Below are positions 1 through 7,061 of a stretch of 33,354 bases of DNA, one piece after another; within the stretch, counting starts at the first letter, position 1, and the number at the start of each line of letters is the position of its first letter. This DNA is from Novosphingobium indicum (GTDB lineage Bacteria; Pseudomonadota; Alphaproteobacteria; Sphingomonadales; Sphingomonadaceae), in assembly GCF_014645195.1 (NCBI RefSeq), contig NZ_BMLK01000033.1, positions 1 to 33,354 on the forward strand, in the 5' to 3' direction. The notes under the pieces were generated by a model. The model was not told where the DNA came from. It did not search any database and saw nothing but the letters and a program-made list of their open reading frames with translations. Made by a program: the position numbers and the translations under genes.

Positions 1-66
1 GCGCCCGCTGATGTTGGCGTAAGCCCTCGGAATATTTCGAGAAATCGACACAAGCGCGTCTACAAG
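1..66. repeat. Left copy of a 66-bp perfect inverted repeat
   Basis: Bases 1-66 are the exact reverse complement of 1881-1946, and the match stops at 66. The left side may extend beyond the window. The copy contains a near-perfect 16-base palindrome (26-41, CTCGGAATATTTCGAG) and one GTAGACG heptamer on the minus strand. It ends 65 bp before the start of the small gene at 132, so it probably supplies that gene's promoter or operator region, as the right copy may do for the integrase. Confidence 0.9.
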
Positions 67-131
67 CTACATATTCATTGACATTGCAGCCACCTCGTAG
101 CGAACTGGAACCTCTCACAGGGGAGGCAAAA

Positions 132-476
132 TTGGGCAAAGGCAGCTATCTCGGTGGTCATACAGTGGTCGGATTCGGCAGTTCGACGAAAGCGCGAGGT
201 AGGCGCGGAGGCATCAATTCCGAATCGCCCGCAGCCAAACAAATGGCGTCAAATGAACAAAAACGCCGAGAAGCGAAATTAGCTGAGCAGCGCAGAATAA
301 CTGCTGAGATAACCAAGAAAAATGTAAAATTCGCAAAACGTCTCGGCGAACGATGGCACAGAGAAAAGCCCCCAGAACTTTACAACAAAAAACTTATGGA
401 AGATAAATCCACATCATCTCAACTAGCCGATGCATTCAAAAATGCATTTTCGAAAATCCACGAAAATAAATTATGA
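132..476 (+). CDS. Small basic protein of unknown function beside the integrase
   Basis: I do not recognise a named family. The start is taken as TTG at 132 because a strong GGGGAGG ribosome-binding site lies at 120-126; a longer frame from TTG at 78 has no such site. The 114-residue product begins with a glycine-rich segment (GSYLGGHTVVGFG). A highly charged Lys/Arg/Glu-rich helical stretch follows, about residues 40-80, probably with coiled-coil character. The second half is clearly richer in A+T than the surrounding chromosome, which suggests transfer. The gene converges on the integrase, with three bases between the two stop codons, and the same 66-bp repeat lies upstream of both genes. 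A role in recombination control or as accessory island cargo is only inference from position. Confidence 0.6.
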   Translation: MGKGSYLGGHTVVGFGSSTKARGRRGGINSESPAAKQMASNEQKRREAKLAEQRRITAEITKKNVKFAKRLGERWHREKPPELYNKKLMEDKSTSSQLADAFKNAFSKIHENKL

Positions 477-479
477 AAT

Positions 480-1856
480 TTACACATAAAAGTCGCTCAA
501 TTCCTTAAATTCTACTTTTGCCAATTCATCAAAAAGCACGCTTGCCCGGTAGCCGCGACCGTAATTATCGGAAACATCGCCAGCATTTTTGCTGGTCCCC
601 CACCCGCCTATCGCCAGCGAAATGTCACGATCAACCCGCGCATCGCGCAGCGCATCACGGAACCGATGTCGGAAGGAGTGGTAGCTGGTGCGCTCCCGCA
701 ACGCCCCTGCATGCTTGAGGAATTGACCGAACCACTTCGAGAAGGCCGTGGATCGGAAGCCACTGCGCCCCGGACAGATATCGTCGAATAGCTTCGCGTC
801 TCCGCGCTTAGATCGCTCTTCAACGAATGACACCAACCCAAGGTCGAGCAACTTTGGATGGACTGGAACGATCCGCTCACTGGATCGGGTCTTCAAGCTC
901 TTATCCGTACTCCCTACCAAGGACTTCTCGGTGATTACGAAACACCGGACATCATCGACCATGCGGACATCGCTAGTGTCGAGTTGGCAGATTTCATTGA
1001 GGCGAAGACCGCTGTATAGGCCGATCAGCGGTATCCAGAAGCGGGTGCCTTTGGGCCGAGCATGTCCCGGCGTGGTATAGCCGTTGCCATCATTCTTACA
1101 CCCTCGATATAGCGGCGCGGTAAACATCTGCCGCAACTGCTCGTCCGAGAATGGTAGCCGCTTGTCCTGCTTCGCAACGGGATCGGCCAACCGCAGGCCA
1201 CGCATATGGTTCTTCGTGAGGAACTCCTCTCGAACCGCCCAGTTCAGGACGACGCAGACCTTGTTAAGGTAGATGTTTATGTTCGCAGGGCTGATGAGAT
1301 CAGACCACCCCTCTGCCCTCGCCCGCCCTGCCGCTTCCCGAGGTGTCAGGTTGGGGTAACGCTTCGACGCACTCTTGGGGATGAAGCGCAGGGTCTCCAT
1401 GAAATCTCGACACGCTGCACGGTTGATATTCTCCATTGGGGTATCAGCCCCCATGATGGAGAGCGTCAGCCGCCGCGCCGTTTCATATGCCAGCCGGGTT
1501 CGCGCCGACCATTTCCGCGTTGGATCGTCCATGAAGCGGGCATAGACCTCACCGAGAGTATAGCGCGGCGCGACAGGAGCCGCCTCGACTTTAACGACCG
1601 GCACTCTCACCGAGAGGCCCCGTACGACCTCCCCTACTTCGTGAAGCAGCGCCACATCGACGACCCCACCCAATTCCAATCGAGCAGATTCGAGCAGCGT
1701 CTCGATCTCACCGATAATCGCGTGAGACCTTTTCAACGCCATGCTGGGGCTGTCGGTCTCCAACGAGCGCCAGATTTCAGTCTTGCCAAGAACGCTTCGA
1801 AGCGCAGGCGGGACACATTTTCTTACATGAAAAATGCCCCGCTTCTCAACGAGCAA
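480..1856 (-). CDS. Tyrosine recombinase (phage/island-type integrase)
   Basis: This 458-residue site-specific recombinase would integrate or excise the island next to the tRNA-Lys gene. The N-terminus (residues 1-35, RGIFHVRKCVPPALR) resembles the arm-binding/DUF6538-type N-terminal segment of alphaproteobacterial integrases. A core-binding SAM-like region lies at about residues 100-215. The catalytic domain shows Arg285 (SGLRLNE), a Lys candidate near 322, the His393-x-x-Arg396 box (HSFRHRF), Trp419 and the nucleophile Tyr432 (DNYGRGY), so the active site looks complete. The start is TTG at 1856 with a weak ribosome-binding site, so the exact N-terminus is uncertain. The upstream 24 bp and the inverted repeat carry GTAGAC motifs that could be recombinase sites or operators. 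The reading frame is intact and full length. Confidence 0.92.
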   Translation of the reverse strand: MLVEKRGIFHVRKCVPPALRSVLGKTEIWRSLETDSPSMALKRSHAIIGEIETLLESARLELGGVVDVALLHEVGEVVRGLSVRVPVVKVEAAPVAPRYTLGEVYARFMDDPTRKWSARTRLAYETARRLTLSIMGADTPMENINRAACRDFMETLRFIPKSASKRYPNLTPREAAGRARAEGWSDLISPANINIYLNKVCVVLNWAVREEFLTKNHMRGLRLADPVAKQDKRLPFSDEQLRQMFTAPLYRGCKNDGNGYTTPGHARPKGTRFWIPLIGLYSGLRLNEICQLDTSDVRMVDDVRCFVITEKSLVGSTDKSLKTRSSERIVPVHPKLLDLGLVSFVEERSKRGDAKLFDDICPGRSGFRSTAFSKWFGQFLKHAGALRERTSYHSFRHRFRDALRDARVDRDISLAIGGWGTSKNAGDVSDNYGRGYRASVLFDELAKVEFKELSDFYV

Positions 1857-1866
1857 ACTGGACCGC

Positions 1867-1971
1867 TTTCGTAGACGCTTCTTGTAGACGCGCTTGTGTC
1901 GATTTCTCGAAATATTCCGAGGGCTTACGCCAACATCAGCGGGCGCATTTTGTAGACGAGTTTCGTAGACA
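1867..1971. repeat. Four iterated TTYGTAGAC motifs around the right inverted repeat
   Basis: GTAGAC occurs at 1871, 1884, 1952 and 1965: two pairs, each with a 13-bp pitch, 81 bp apart. The flanking bases are also similar (TTTC or TTTT before the motif). The pairs bracket the 16-base palindrome at 1906-1921. Closely spaced direct repeats beside an integrase gene and a tRNA are typical of arm-type or accessory recombinase sites, but an operator function is equally possible. Only the repeats themselves are seen. Confidence 0.6.
1881..1946. repeat. Right copy of the 66-bp perfect inverted repeat
   Basis: This is the exact reverse complement of bases 1-66. It sits 24 bp upstream of the integrase start codon and contains the palindrome CTCGAAATATTCCGAG at 1906-1921. 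The two copies give the integrase and the small convergent gene near-identical upstream DNA. The spacing and the lack of a transposase make an ordinary insertion sequence unlikely. Confidence 0.9.
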
Positions 1972-2032
1972 CGATGCGCGAAAGACCGTCTTGGCGACGA
2001 TTCCTCAAGGATTTAAGGGATTTCTTGGGGGG

Positions 2033-2108
2033 TGGTGAGCCCTGCTGGGTTCGAACCAGCGACCTACTGATTAAAAGTCAGTTGCTCTACCGACTGAGCT
2101 AAGGGCCC
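2033..2108 (-). tRNA. tRNA-Lys (anticodon UUU)
   Basis: Read on the minus strand, the sequence folds as a complete 76-base tRNA. The acceptor stem GGGCCCT pairs with AGGGCTC (one G-U). The D arm is TAGCTCAGTCGGTAGAGCA. The anticodon arm CTGACTTTTAATCAG has loop CTTTTAA and anticodon UUU, and the T arm is CTGGTTCGAACCCAG. The discriminator A and CCA are encoded (2033-2036). The 3' end faces the integrase, 177 bp from its start, which is the usual arrangement when an integrase has used the tRNA 3' end as attachment site. Confidence 0.97.
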
Positions 2109-2133
2109 CCTGCCGACAACGGCTGCGGAAGGG

Positions 2134-2643
2134 TCACCTAGGGGCCGGAAGTGGCTTGGTCAAGCGGGCTGATAGGTGCCGGACGGTCAATCCGCTCAAG
2201 GGATCGCGCCAGCGTCCGGCAATCGTGGCTGCGGGCCCCAGCACGAAGGCCCGTTCGCGAAAGAAGGGGTGAGGAATGACCAGGCTGGATTCCCCGTCAT
2301 CGTGCGCCCACGCACCGCCGCTCCACAGGACGATATCGAGATCGAGCGTGCGCGCGCTCCACGCCTTGCCGGTACGCCTGCGACCGAACCTGTGTTCGAT
2401 CGCTTGCAGCTTGCGCAGCATCGCGTCCGGTTCCCGATAGGTGCGCACAATGGCGGCTGCATTGGCATAGCGGCGGCGTGACGGCCCCAGCGGCGGGGTC
2501 TCGATCACGCGGGACACCGAGACGACCTGGCAGGTAGCGTTATCGAGAGCCTTCAGCGCGGCCGCTATCAGCGCGCGCGGCGATCCGTAGAGGGCATGCC
2601 GCATGTTGGAGCCCAGCGCGATCAGGTAGTCCTGCCGGGCCAA
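2134..2643 (-). CDS. folK: 6-hydroxymethyl-dihydropterin pyrophosphokinase (HPPK)
   Basis: FolK transfers pyrophosphate from ATP to 6-hydroxymethyl-7,8-dihydropterin in folate synthesis; it is cytosolic. The 169 residues match the family's length and motifs: the N-terminal IALGSN segment, ETPPLGPSRRRYANAA in the pterin/ATP loop region, and the diagnostic RTLDLDIVLW followed by IPHPFFRERAFVL. The start is TTG at 2643, supported by a GAGG site that overlaps the stop codon of the upstream amidohydrolase (gap 9 bp). The gene is therefore probably translated from the same transcript as the aguB-like and methyltransferase-like genes. No folB or folP is next to it in this window. Confidence 0.93.
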   Translation of the reverse strand: MARQDYLIALGSNMRHALYGSPRALIAAALKALDNATCQVVSVSRVIETPPLGPSRRRYANAAAIVRTYREPDAMLRKLQAIEHRFGRRRTGKAWSARTLDLDIVLWSGGAWAHDDGESSLVIPHPFFRERAFVLGPAATIAGRWRDPLSGLTVRHLSARLTKPLPAPR

Positions 2644-2652
2644 TGCTGCGCC

Positions 2653-3504
2653 TCAGATGTCCTGCGCGATGCGCGTGTAGAGCTGCGGGCGGCGGTCACG
2701 AAAGAAACCCATGCCGGCGCGGTGCTTGGCGGCGCGGGCGAGGTCTATGGTGGCGGTCAGGACCCCGGTTTCCTCCTTGCCGAAATCGGCGAGGTAATCG
2801 CCCCATTCGTCGGTGATGAACGAATGGCCGTAGAAAGCCTGCCCCTGCTCCACGCCGATGCGGTTGGCGGCGATCACCGGCATGCAGTTGGACACCGCAT
2901 GGCCGATCATCGCCCGACGCCACATGCGGCTGGTATCGAGATCGGCGTCGTAGGGTTCGGAGCCGATGGCCGTGGGATAGAACAGCAGTTCCGCCCCCAT
3001 CAGCGCCATGACGCGCGCGCATTCGGGATACCACTGGTCCCAGCATACGCCGACGCCAATACGCGTACCGAACAGGTCCCAAACCTTGAAACCGTCGTTG
3101 CCGGGGCGGAAGTAGTACTTCTCCTCGTAGCCGGGGCCGTCGGGAATGTGGCTCTTGCGGTAGGTGCCCATGATGGCGCCATCGGGGCCGATCATGGCGA
3201 GCGTGTTGTAGTAGTGGTGCCCATCGCGCTCGAAGAAGCTGGTCGGGATCGCGACTTTCAGCTTTTCGGCGAGCGCCCGCATGGCCTGGACCGAAGGGTG
3301 CTCGGTGGTCGGTCGGGCGAGCGAGAACAGCTCCTCTTCCTCGACCTTGCAGAAGTAGGGGCCCGAAAACAGCTCGGGTGGAAGCACGATCTGCGCGCCC
3401 TTCCCCGCCGCTTCCTCCACCAGAGCGGAAACAGCGGCGATGTTCTCGCTCTCGTCGTTGGAACCGAGAGCGAGCTGCAGGGCGGCAACGGTGATTTCAG
3501 TCAT
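2653..3504 (-). CDS. aguB: N-carbamoylputrescine amidohydrolase
   Basis: This 283-residue member of the carbon-nitrogen hydrolase (nitrilase) superfamily is expected to hydrolyse N-carbamoylputrescine to putrescine, CO2 and ammonia in the agmatine route of polyamine synthesis. The Glu-Lys-Cys catalytic triad is visible: Glu44 (LPPELF), Lys117 (YRKSHIP) and Cys154 (GVCWDQWYPE). The YRKSHIPDGPGYEEKYYF and CWDQWYPE segments are characteristic of the AguB branch rather than of generic nitrilases. No agmatine deiminase gene (aguA) is present in the window, so the substrate is inferred from family resemblance. The gene lies 14 bp after the methyltransferase-like gene and 9 bp before folK. Confidence 0.9.
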   Translation of the reverse strand: MTEITVAALQLALGSNDESENIAAVSALVEEAAGKGAQIVLPPELFSGPYFCKVEEEELFSLARPTTEHPSVQAMRALAEKLKVAIPTSFFERDGHHYYNTLAMIGPDGAIMGTYRKSHIPDGPGYEEKYYFRPGNDGFKVWDLFGTRIGVGVCWDQWYPECARVMALMGAELLFYPTAIGSEPYDADLDTSRMWRRAMIGHAVSNCMPVIAANRIGVEQGQAFYGHSFITDEWGDYLADFGKEETGVLTATIDLARAAKHRAGMGFFRDRRPQLYTRIAQDI

Positions 3505-3518
3505 GGGCGGCGCCCTTA

Positions 3519-4370
3519 TCAGTCCCGCTTGCGGAACAGAAGAGTCATCCGGTCACTCTCGCCGATGGCCGCATACTTGTCCTTGTCCTGCTCCTTGAGC
3601 GCATAGCTCGGCGGCAGCGTCCAGACGCCCTTTTCCCAGTCCGCGCTGTCCTTGGGATTGGCATTGATCTCGGACTTGTCGGCGAGTTCGAACCCGTTCA
3701 CTTCCATGAACTTGATGATGTCGGCTTCGCGCAGGTAGCCATGGCCTCCGTCGGCGTAGGAGAACGGCGCATCCGGCTTGGCGCGATGCTGGACGATACC
3801 CAGCATGCCGCCGGGCTTGAGCAGATCGCGCATCGCCTTGATCTCGCTGTCGGCGATGTTCCAGCGCATGATGTTGTGCATCATCCGCACGACGAGAACG
3901 CGGTCATAGGTGCCCTTCTCCTCGTCGGGAATCGCCCCCAGCGTCATGCCGGAGACGCTGCTTTCGGGAATACCGGTCCATTCCGCCACTTTCTTGGGGA
4001 AAGCCGCGGCCTGATCGGGCAGCGTGCTGCCATCGAAGGGCACGACGTCCGGATTGAAGTACAGCCCGGTCAGATGTCCCTGCTGGCCCAGATAGAGCCC
4101 CAGCATGCGCGAGTACCAGCCGCCGCCGGGCGCATATTCGCCGACTTTCATGCTCGGGCTCACGCCCATGAAGGACAGCGTTTCCACTGGATTGCGGTAC
4201 ATGTCGCGGGCGCGGTCGTCCTTGCGCATGTCATTGGCGGCTGCCAGTTCGAGCAGCGCCTCACAACCGTCGCACACTTCGGTTTTGGGTGCGGTTTCGC
4301 CCGTCGTTGCGGCAATCGGAGCGGCGATCAGACCGAGAAGGGAAGAGACGGCAAAGAGCATACGGCGCAT
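3519..4370 (-). CDS. Exported SAM-methyltransferase-like protein (COG4798 type)
   Basis: The 283-residue protein resembles the predicted methyltransferases of COG4798. The start is ATG at 4370, preceded by GGAG eight bases upstream; the frame stays open upstream but that part does not look coding. Residues 1-21 form a typical signal peptide (MRRMLFAVSSLLGLIAAPIAA), and CDGC follows at the start of the mature part. A glycine-rich SAM-site-like segment (VGEYAPGGGWYSRML), a central acidic strand before MMHNIMRW, and LLKPGGMLGIVQHR are seen in the order expected for a class I methyltransferase fold. A methyltransferase with an export signal is unusual because SAM is not known to be abundant in the periplasm. 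The substrate is unknown. It is probably first in the aguB-folK operon. Confidence 0.75.
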   Translation of the reverse strand: MRRMLFAVSSLLGLIAAPIAATTGETAPKTEVCDGCEALLELAAANDMRKDDRARDMYRNPVETLSFMGVSPSMKVGEYAPGGGWYSRMLGLYLGQQGHLTGLYFNPDVVPFDGSTLPDQAAAFPKKVAEWTGIPESSVSGMTLGAIPDEEKGTYDRVLVVRMMHNIMRWNIADSEIKAMRDLLKPGGMLGIVQHRAKPDAPFSYADGGHGYLREADIIKFMEVNGFELADKSEINANPKDSADWEKGVWTLPPSYALKEQDKDKYAAIGESDRMTLLFRKRD

Positions 4371-4489
4371 GGGAGAATCTCCGCAGAGTGGGGGACTTGC
4401 GGGAAGGTAAACGCCTTGCAGCCAATGACAAGCCGTACTCTTGTACCTATCTTGCGACAAAATCCCCCGGCTCGAGGACAAGAGAGACA

Positions 4490-5017
4490 ATGGAAACAGC
4501 AATTGTGGCAGGCGGATGCTTCTGGTGCACCGAAGCGGTATTCCGCGACGTGATCGGCGTGGAAACCGTCGAAAGCGGTTACATCGGCGGCACCGTGGAG
4601 AACCCCACCTACAAGCAGATCTGCACCGGCGAGACCGGCCATGCCGAGGCCGTGAAGCTCACCTACGATCCCGAAACGATCAGCTATGGCGAAGTGCTCG
4701 ACGTGTTCCTGGGCACGCACGACCCGACGCAGCTCAACCGCCAGGGCAACGATGTGGGCACGCAGTACCGCTCGGCGATCTTCCCGCTCGACGATGCCCA
4801 GCACAGGGAAGCGGAAGCCGCGATCGGCCGCTGGAATGCCGAGAACGGCGCGACGGCCGTGACAACCATCGAGGGCCCGGCAACGTGGTATCCGGCCGAG
4901 GGTTATCATCAGGAGTACTGGGAAGGCGAAGGCCAGCGCAATCCGTACTGCCTTGCCGTAATCCCGCCCAAGCTGATGAAGCTGCGCAAGAGCTTTCAGG
5001 CCAAGGTGAAGAGCTAG
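4490..5017 (+). CDS. msrA: Peptide-methionine (S)-S-oxide reductase
   Basis: MsrA reduces methionine-S-sulfoxide in proteins and free methionine, repairing oxidative damage in the cytosol. The 175-residue protein has the catalytic motif GGCFWCTE with nucleophile Cys10, then TGHAEAV, THDPTQLNRQGNDVGTQYRS and the C-terminal EGYHQEYW, all standard for the family. Start ATG 4490 follows a purine-rich GAGGACAAGAGAGA site. A second resolving Cys near the C-terminus is not in the usual glycine-rich context; one Cys (NPYCLAV) is present. The gene is transcribed divergently from the methyltransferase-like gene and converges on the rsmB-like gene. The two stop codons share the palindrome CTAG at 5014-5017. 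Confidence 0.96.
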   Translation: METAIVAGGCFWCTEAVFRDVIGVETVESGYIGGTVENPTYKQICTGETGHAEAVKLTYDPETISYGEVLDVFLGTHDPTQLNRQGNDVGTQYRSAIFPLDDAQHREAEAAIGRWNAENGATAVTTIEGPATWYPAEGYHQEYWEGEGQRNPYCLAVIPPKLMKLRKSFQAKVKS

Positions 5018-6249
5018 TCTGCTTTGCGCCAGCGGGCGATGAAGAAGCCGTCCAGCCCGCCGGCTTCGGTGAGCATTCCGGGGTCGGTGCGCAGCCAGCC
5101 TTCGGGCGTGGGGGACAGGCCTTCGGGCAGGTCCCCGGACGCCACCGGCGCCGGATCGAGCGCGACGGGGCGAGCTTGGGCCTCGCCCTCCTCGGGTTCC
5201 AGCGAGCACACCGCATAGACCAGCGCACCGCCAGGCTTCAGCCAGCCGGCGGCGCGCTCTATCATCGCAGCCTGCAGTTCGGCCATTTCGGCGATCTGGC
5301 ACGGCCCGATGCGGTGGAGCACGTCCGGATGGCGGCGGGCGGTGCCGGTCGCCGTGCACGGGGCATCGAGCAGAATAGCGTCGAACGGCGTCTCCGGCTC
5401 CCACTTGAACGCATCGGCCTGTACCACGTGCGCGAAAAGGCCGGTCCGCTTCAAGTTTTCCTTCAGCCGCTCCAGTCGGCGCTTGCTGATGTCGAGCGCC
5501 GTAACGTCCCAGCCTGCGGCAGCGAGTTGCAGCGTCTTGCCGCCGGGCGCGGCGCAGAGATCGAGGACGCGCCGGCCCTCGCCGCTACCAAGCAAGCGTG
5601 CCGGCAGGCTTGCCGCCAGATCCTGAACCCACCAGGCGCCGTCGCGGAACCCTTCGAGATGCTCGACGGCGGTACCGCGCGGCAGGCGCACATGACCGGG
5701 CATAAGCGAAACGCCGCCCAACTTTGCCGCCCATTCCGCGGTCTGCGCCGGATCGCGCAGGGCCAGATCGAGCTGTGGCGGCGCGGCCAGCCCGGCGGCG
5801 ATGGCTGGTGCGCGGTCGCCCCACCGTTCCGCAACCGGCTCGGGCAGGGTCGGGACCTCGGGTAACGAGACTTCCCGCTTCATCAGCGTGGAAAAGACGC
5901 CGTGCGCCAGACGGCGCGGTCCGCCCGTCAACAGCGGCAACCCGGTGGCGATCACGGCATGGGCTGGCGTTTCCAGCCGCAGCACTTGCGCCAGCATCAG
6001 TTCCAGCACAGCGCGCGGCTTGGCATCGTCCGGCAGGCGCTGGCGGGTGGCGCTGTCGATCAGGGCATCCAGATCCGCCTTCCAGCGCAAGACCTCACCG
6101 GCGATGGCGCGCGTCAGGGCACGGTCGGCGTCGCCGCGCACCCGCGCCAGCGCAGCGCCAGCAGCCTGATCCAGCGTCTCGCCACGCCGCAAGACAGCAT
6201 CGATAAGATTGAGCGCGGCACGGCGCGCGGGAAGGCCGGGAATATCCAT
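5014..6249 (-). CDS. rsmB: RsmB-type 16S rRNA m5C methyltransferase
   Basis: This 411-residue protein combines an N-terminal NusB-like helical RNA-binding domain (about residues 1-130) with a C-terminal SAM-dependent m5C methyltransferase domain, the architecture of RsmB/Sun/Fmu, which methylates C967 of 16S rRNA in E. coli. The SAM motif LDLCAAPGGKT, the catalytic motif LLDAPCTATGT and the second cysteine motif YAVCSLEPEEGE are all visible. Start ATG 6249 is preferred over ATG 6270 because an AGGGGGG site lies just upstream of it. The family has several paralogues in alphaproteobacteria, so the exact rRNA position is inferred. Confidence 0.88.
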   Translation of the reverse strand: MDIPGLPARRAALNLIDAVLRRGETLDQAAGAALARVRGDADRALTRAIAGEVLRWKADLDALIDSATRQRLPDDAKPRAVLELMLAQVLRLETPAHAVIATGLPLLTGGPRRLAHGVFSTLMKREVSLPEVPTLPEPVAERWGDRAPAIAAGLAAPPQLDLALRDPAQTAEWAAKLGGVSLMPGHVRLPRGTAVEHLEGFRDGAWWVQDLAASLPARLLGSGEGRRVLDLCAAPGGKTLQLAAAGWDVTALDISKRRLERLKENLKRTGLFAHVVQADAFKWEPETPFDAILLDAPCTATGTARRHPDVLHRIGPCQIAEMAELQAAMIERAAGWLKPGGALVYAVCSLEPEEGEAQARPVALDPAPVASGDLPEGLSPTPEGWLRTDPGMLTEAGGLDGFFIARWRKAD

Positions 6250-6304
6250 CGACGCCCCCCTACAGCGCATTGCCTTTTATCGCCAGCCATCCCACATTGC
6301 GACC

Positions 6305-6472
6305 ATGACTGAACGTGCCACCAAACGCCCCAGGGACTTCAGGAAGCCTGAGCACTGGACCAACGATCCGGCCCCGAAGCCGCAACCGGTGAAGGACGAA
6401 CAGGATCCTGACGGCCTTTCCCCCACCCGCTACGGCGACTGGGTCAAAAAAGGCATCGCCATCGATTTCTGA
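6305..6472 (+). CDS. DUF1674 protein (succinate dehydrogenase assembly factor 4-like)
   Basis: The 55-residue protein ends with the hallmark of the DUF1674/SDHAF4 family: a PTRYGDW motif, then KKG and a terminal IDF. In mitochondria and alphaproteobacteria these small proteins are linked to maturation of the flavinylated SdhA subunit of succinate dehydrogenase. The N-terminal half is Lys/Pro/Asp-rich and probably disordered, as usual for the family. The start is ATG 6305; an open frame further upstream overlaps rsmB on the other strand and does not look coding. The gene is divergent from rsmB, with 55 bp between the start codons. Confidence 0.85.
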   Translation: MTERATKRPRDFRKPEHWTNDPAPKPQPVKDEQDPDGLSPTRYGDWVKKGIAIDF

Positions 6473-6508
6473 GCGACTCTGCTTTCGCTCTCATTTCGAC
6501 AGGGAAAA

Positions 6509-6775
6509 TCAGGCGGGGGGCTGTCCACCGGACCCATCCGGGCCAGTTTTGCCCGCAGCTTTTGCTGCACCACCTCTTATTACGCCAAAGTTCTGCGACT
6601 TTTCGCCCGCCTGCGCTTGAGAAAAGCCATCGGCCGCCAGACCTCGCTTGAGCAGTTCTCGTACAGCGGCTGCCCGTGTCGGCATCCTGCGCGCAAAGCG
6701 CCAGTCATCGATGGCCTGCAACTCCTCGGCAGTGACCATGATCTGTAAACGCTGTTCGCGGCTAAGCCCGTCCAC
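6509..6775 (-). CDS. Ribbon-helix-helix-like DNA-binding protein
   Basis: The start is GTG 6775, set by a perfect AGGAGG site with 8 bases of spacing; ATG 6802 further upstream has no visible site. The 88-residue product contains RLQIMVTAEELQAIDDW followed by RAAAVRELLKRGL, the strand-helix-helix pattern of the CopG/Arc-like (RHH) fold. A low-complexity Ala/Gly tail follows. Such proteins are usually small dimeric repressors, often of their own promoter or antitoxins. No toxin gene is adjacent. The AT-rich tract at 6876-7045 lies directly upstream and is the natural place for its operator. Regulator identity is well supported by pattern, the target is unknown. Confidence 0.72.
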   Translation of the reverse strand: MDGLSREQRLQIMVTAEELQAIDDWRFARRMPTRAAAVRELLKRGLAADGFSQAQAGEKSQNFGVIRGGAAKAAGKTGPDGSGGQPPA

Positions 6776-6875
6776 GCTCCAATCCTCCTTGTTTGGACGC
6801 ATAAAAGATCGCTGGCACTAATGTAGTAAGCAGCACTCTCTGCGTAAAGGGCAGAGCAACCTGCGCTCGCTGCGT

Positions 6876-7045
6876 TTACTCATTTTTACAAGGACAGTCA
6901 GTCTCATTCATACAGTACATGTGAGAAAACTATACATAAATCTAAATATCAATACGAAATACATTCAATTTTTTAGTTATGTACACAAATGATCTTTATA
7001 GAAATGTGCGCATCATGTTATGTAATGACATTGAACTTTCAGCGA
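6876..7045. promoter_or_regulatory. AT-rich divergent regulatory tract
   Basis: This stretch is mostly A and T (runs such as AATTTTTTAGTTATG) in a window that is otherwise strongly GC-rich. It separates the minus-strand RHH gene from the plus-strand 66-aa gene, so it must hold both promoters. Short recurring pieces are visible (TACATGT, TATACATAAAT, ATGTACACAAAT), but I cannot define one clear operator. It could be a nucleoid-protein-silenced or transferred segment. Confidence 0.45.
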
Positions 7046-7061
7046 AGAAAGGACCATTGAC

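Noticed and set aside
1867..1971. GTAGAC repeats as a CRISPR array
   Set aside because: The repeats are only 6-10 bases long with 13-base pitch, there are no spacers of even length and no cas genes.
4371..4502. N-terminal extension of the exported methyltransferase-like protein
   Set aside because: It would place the signal peptide in the middle of the protein and run to the msrA start; ATG 4370 has a suitable ribosome-binding site.
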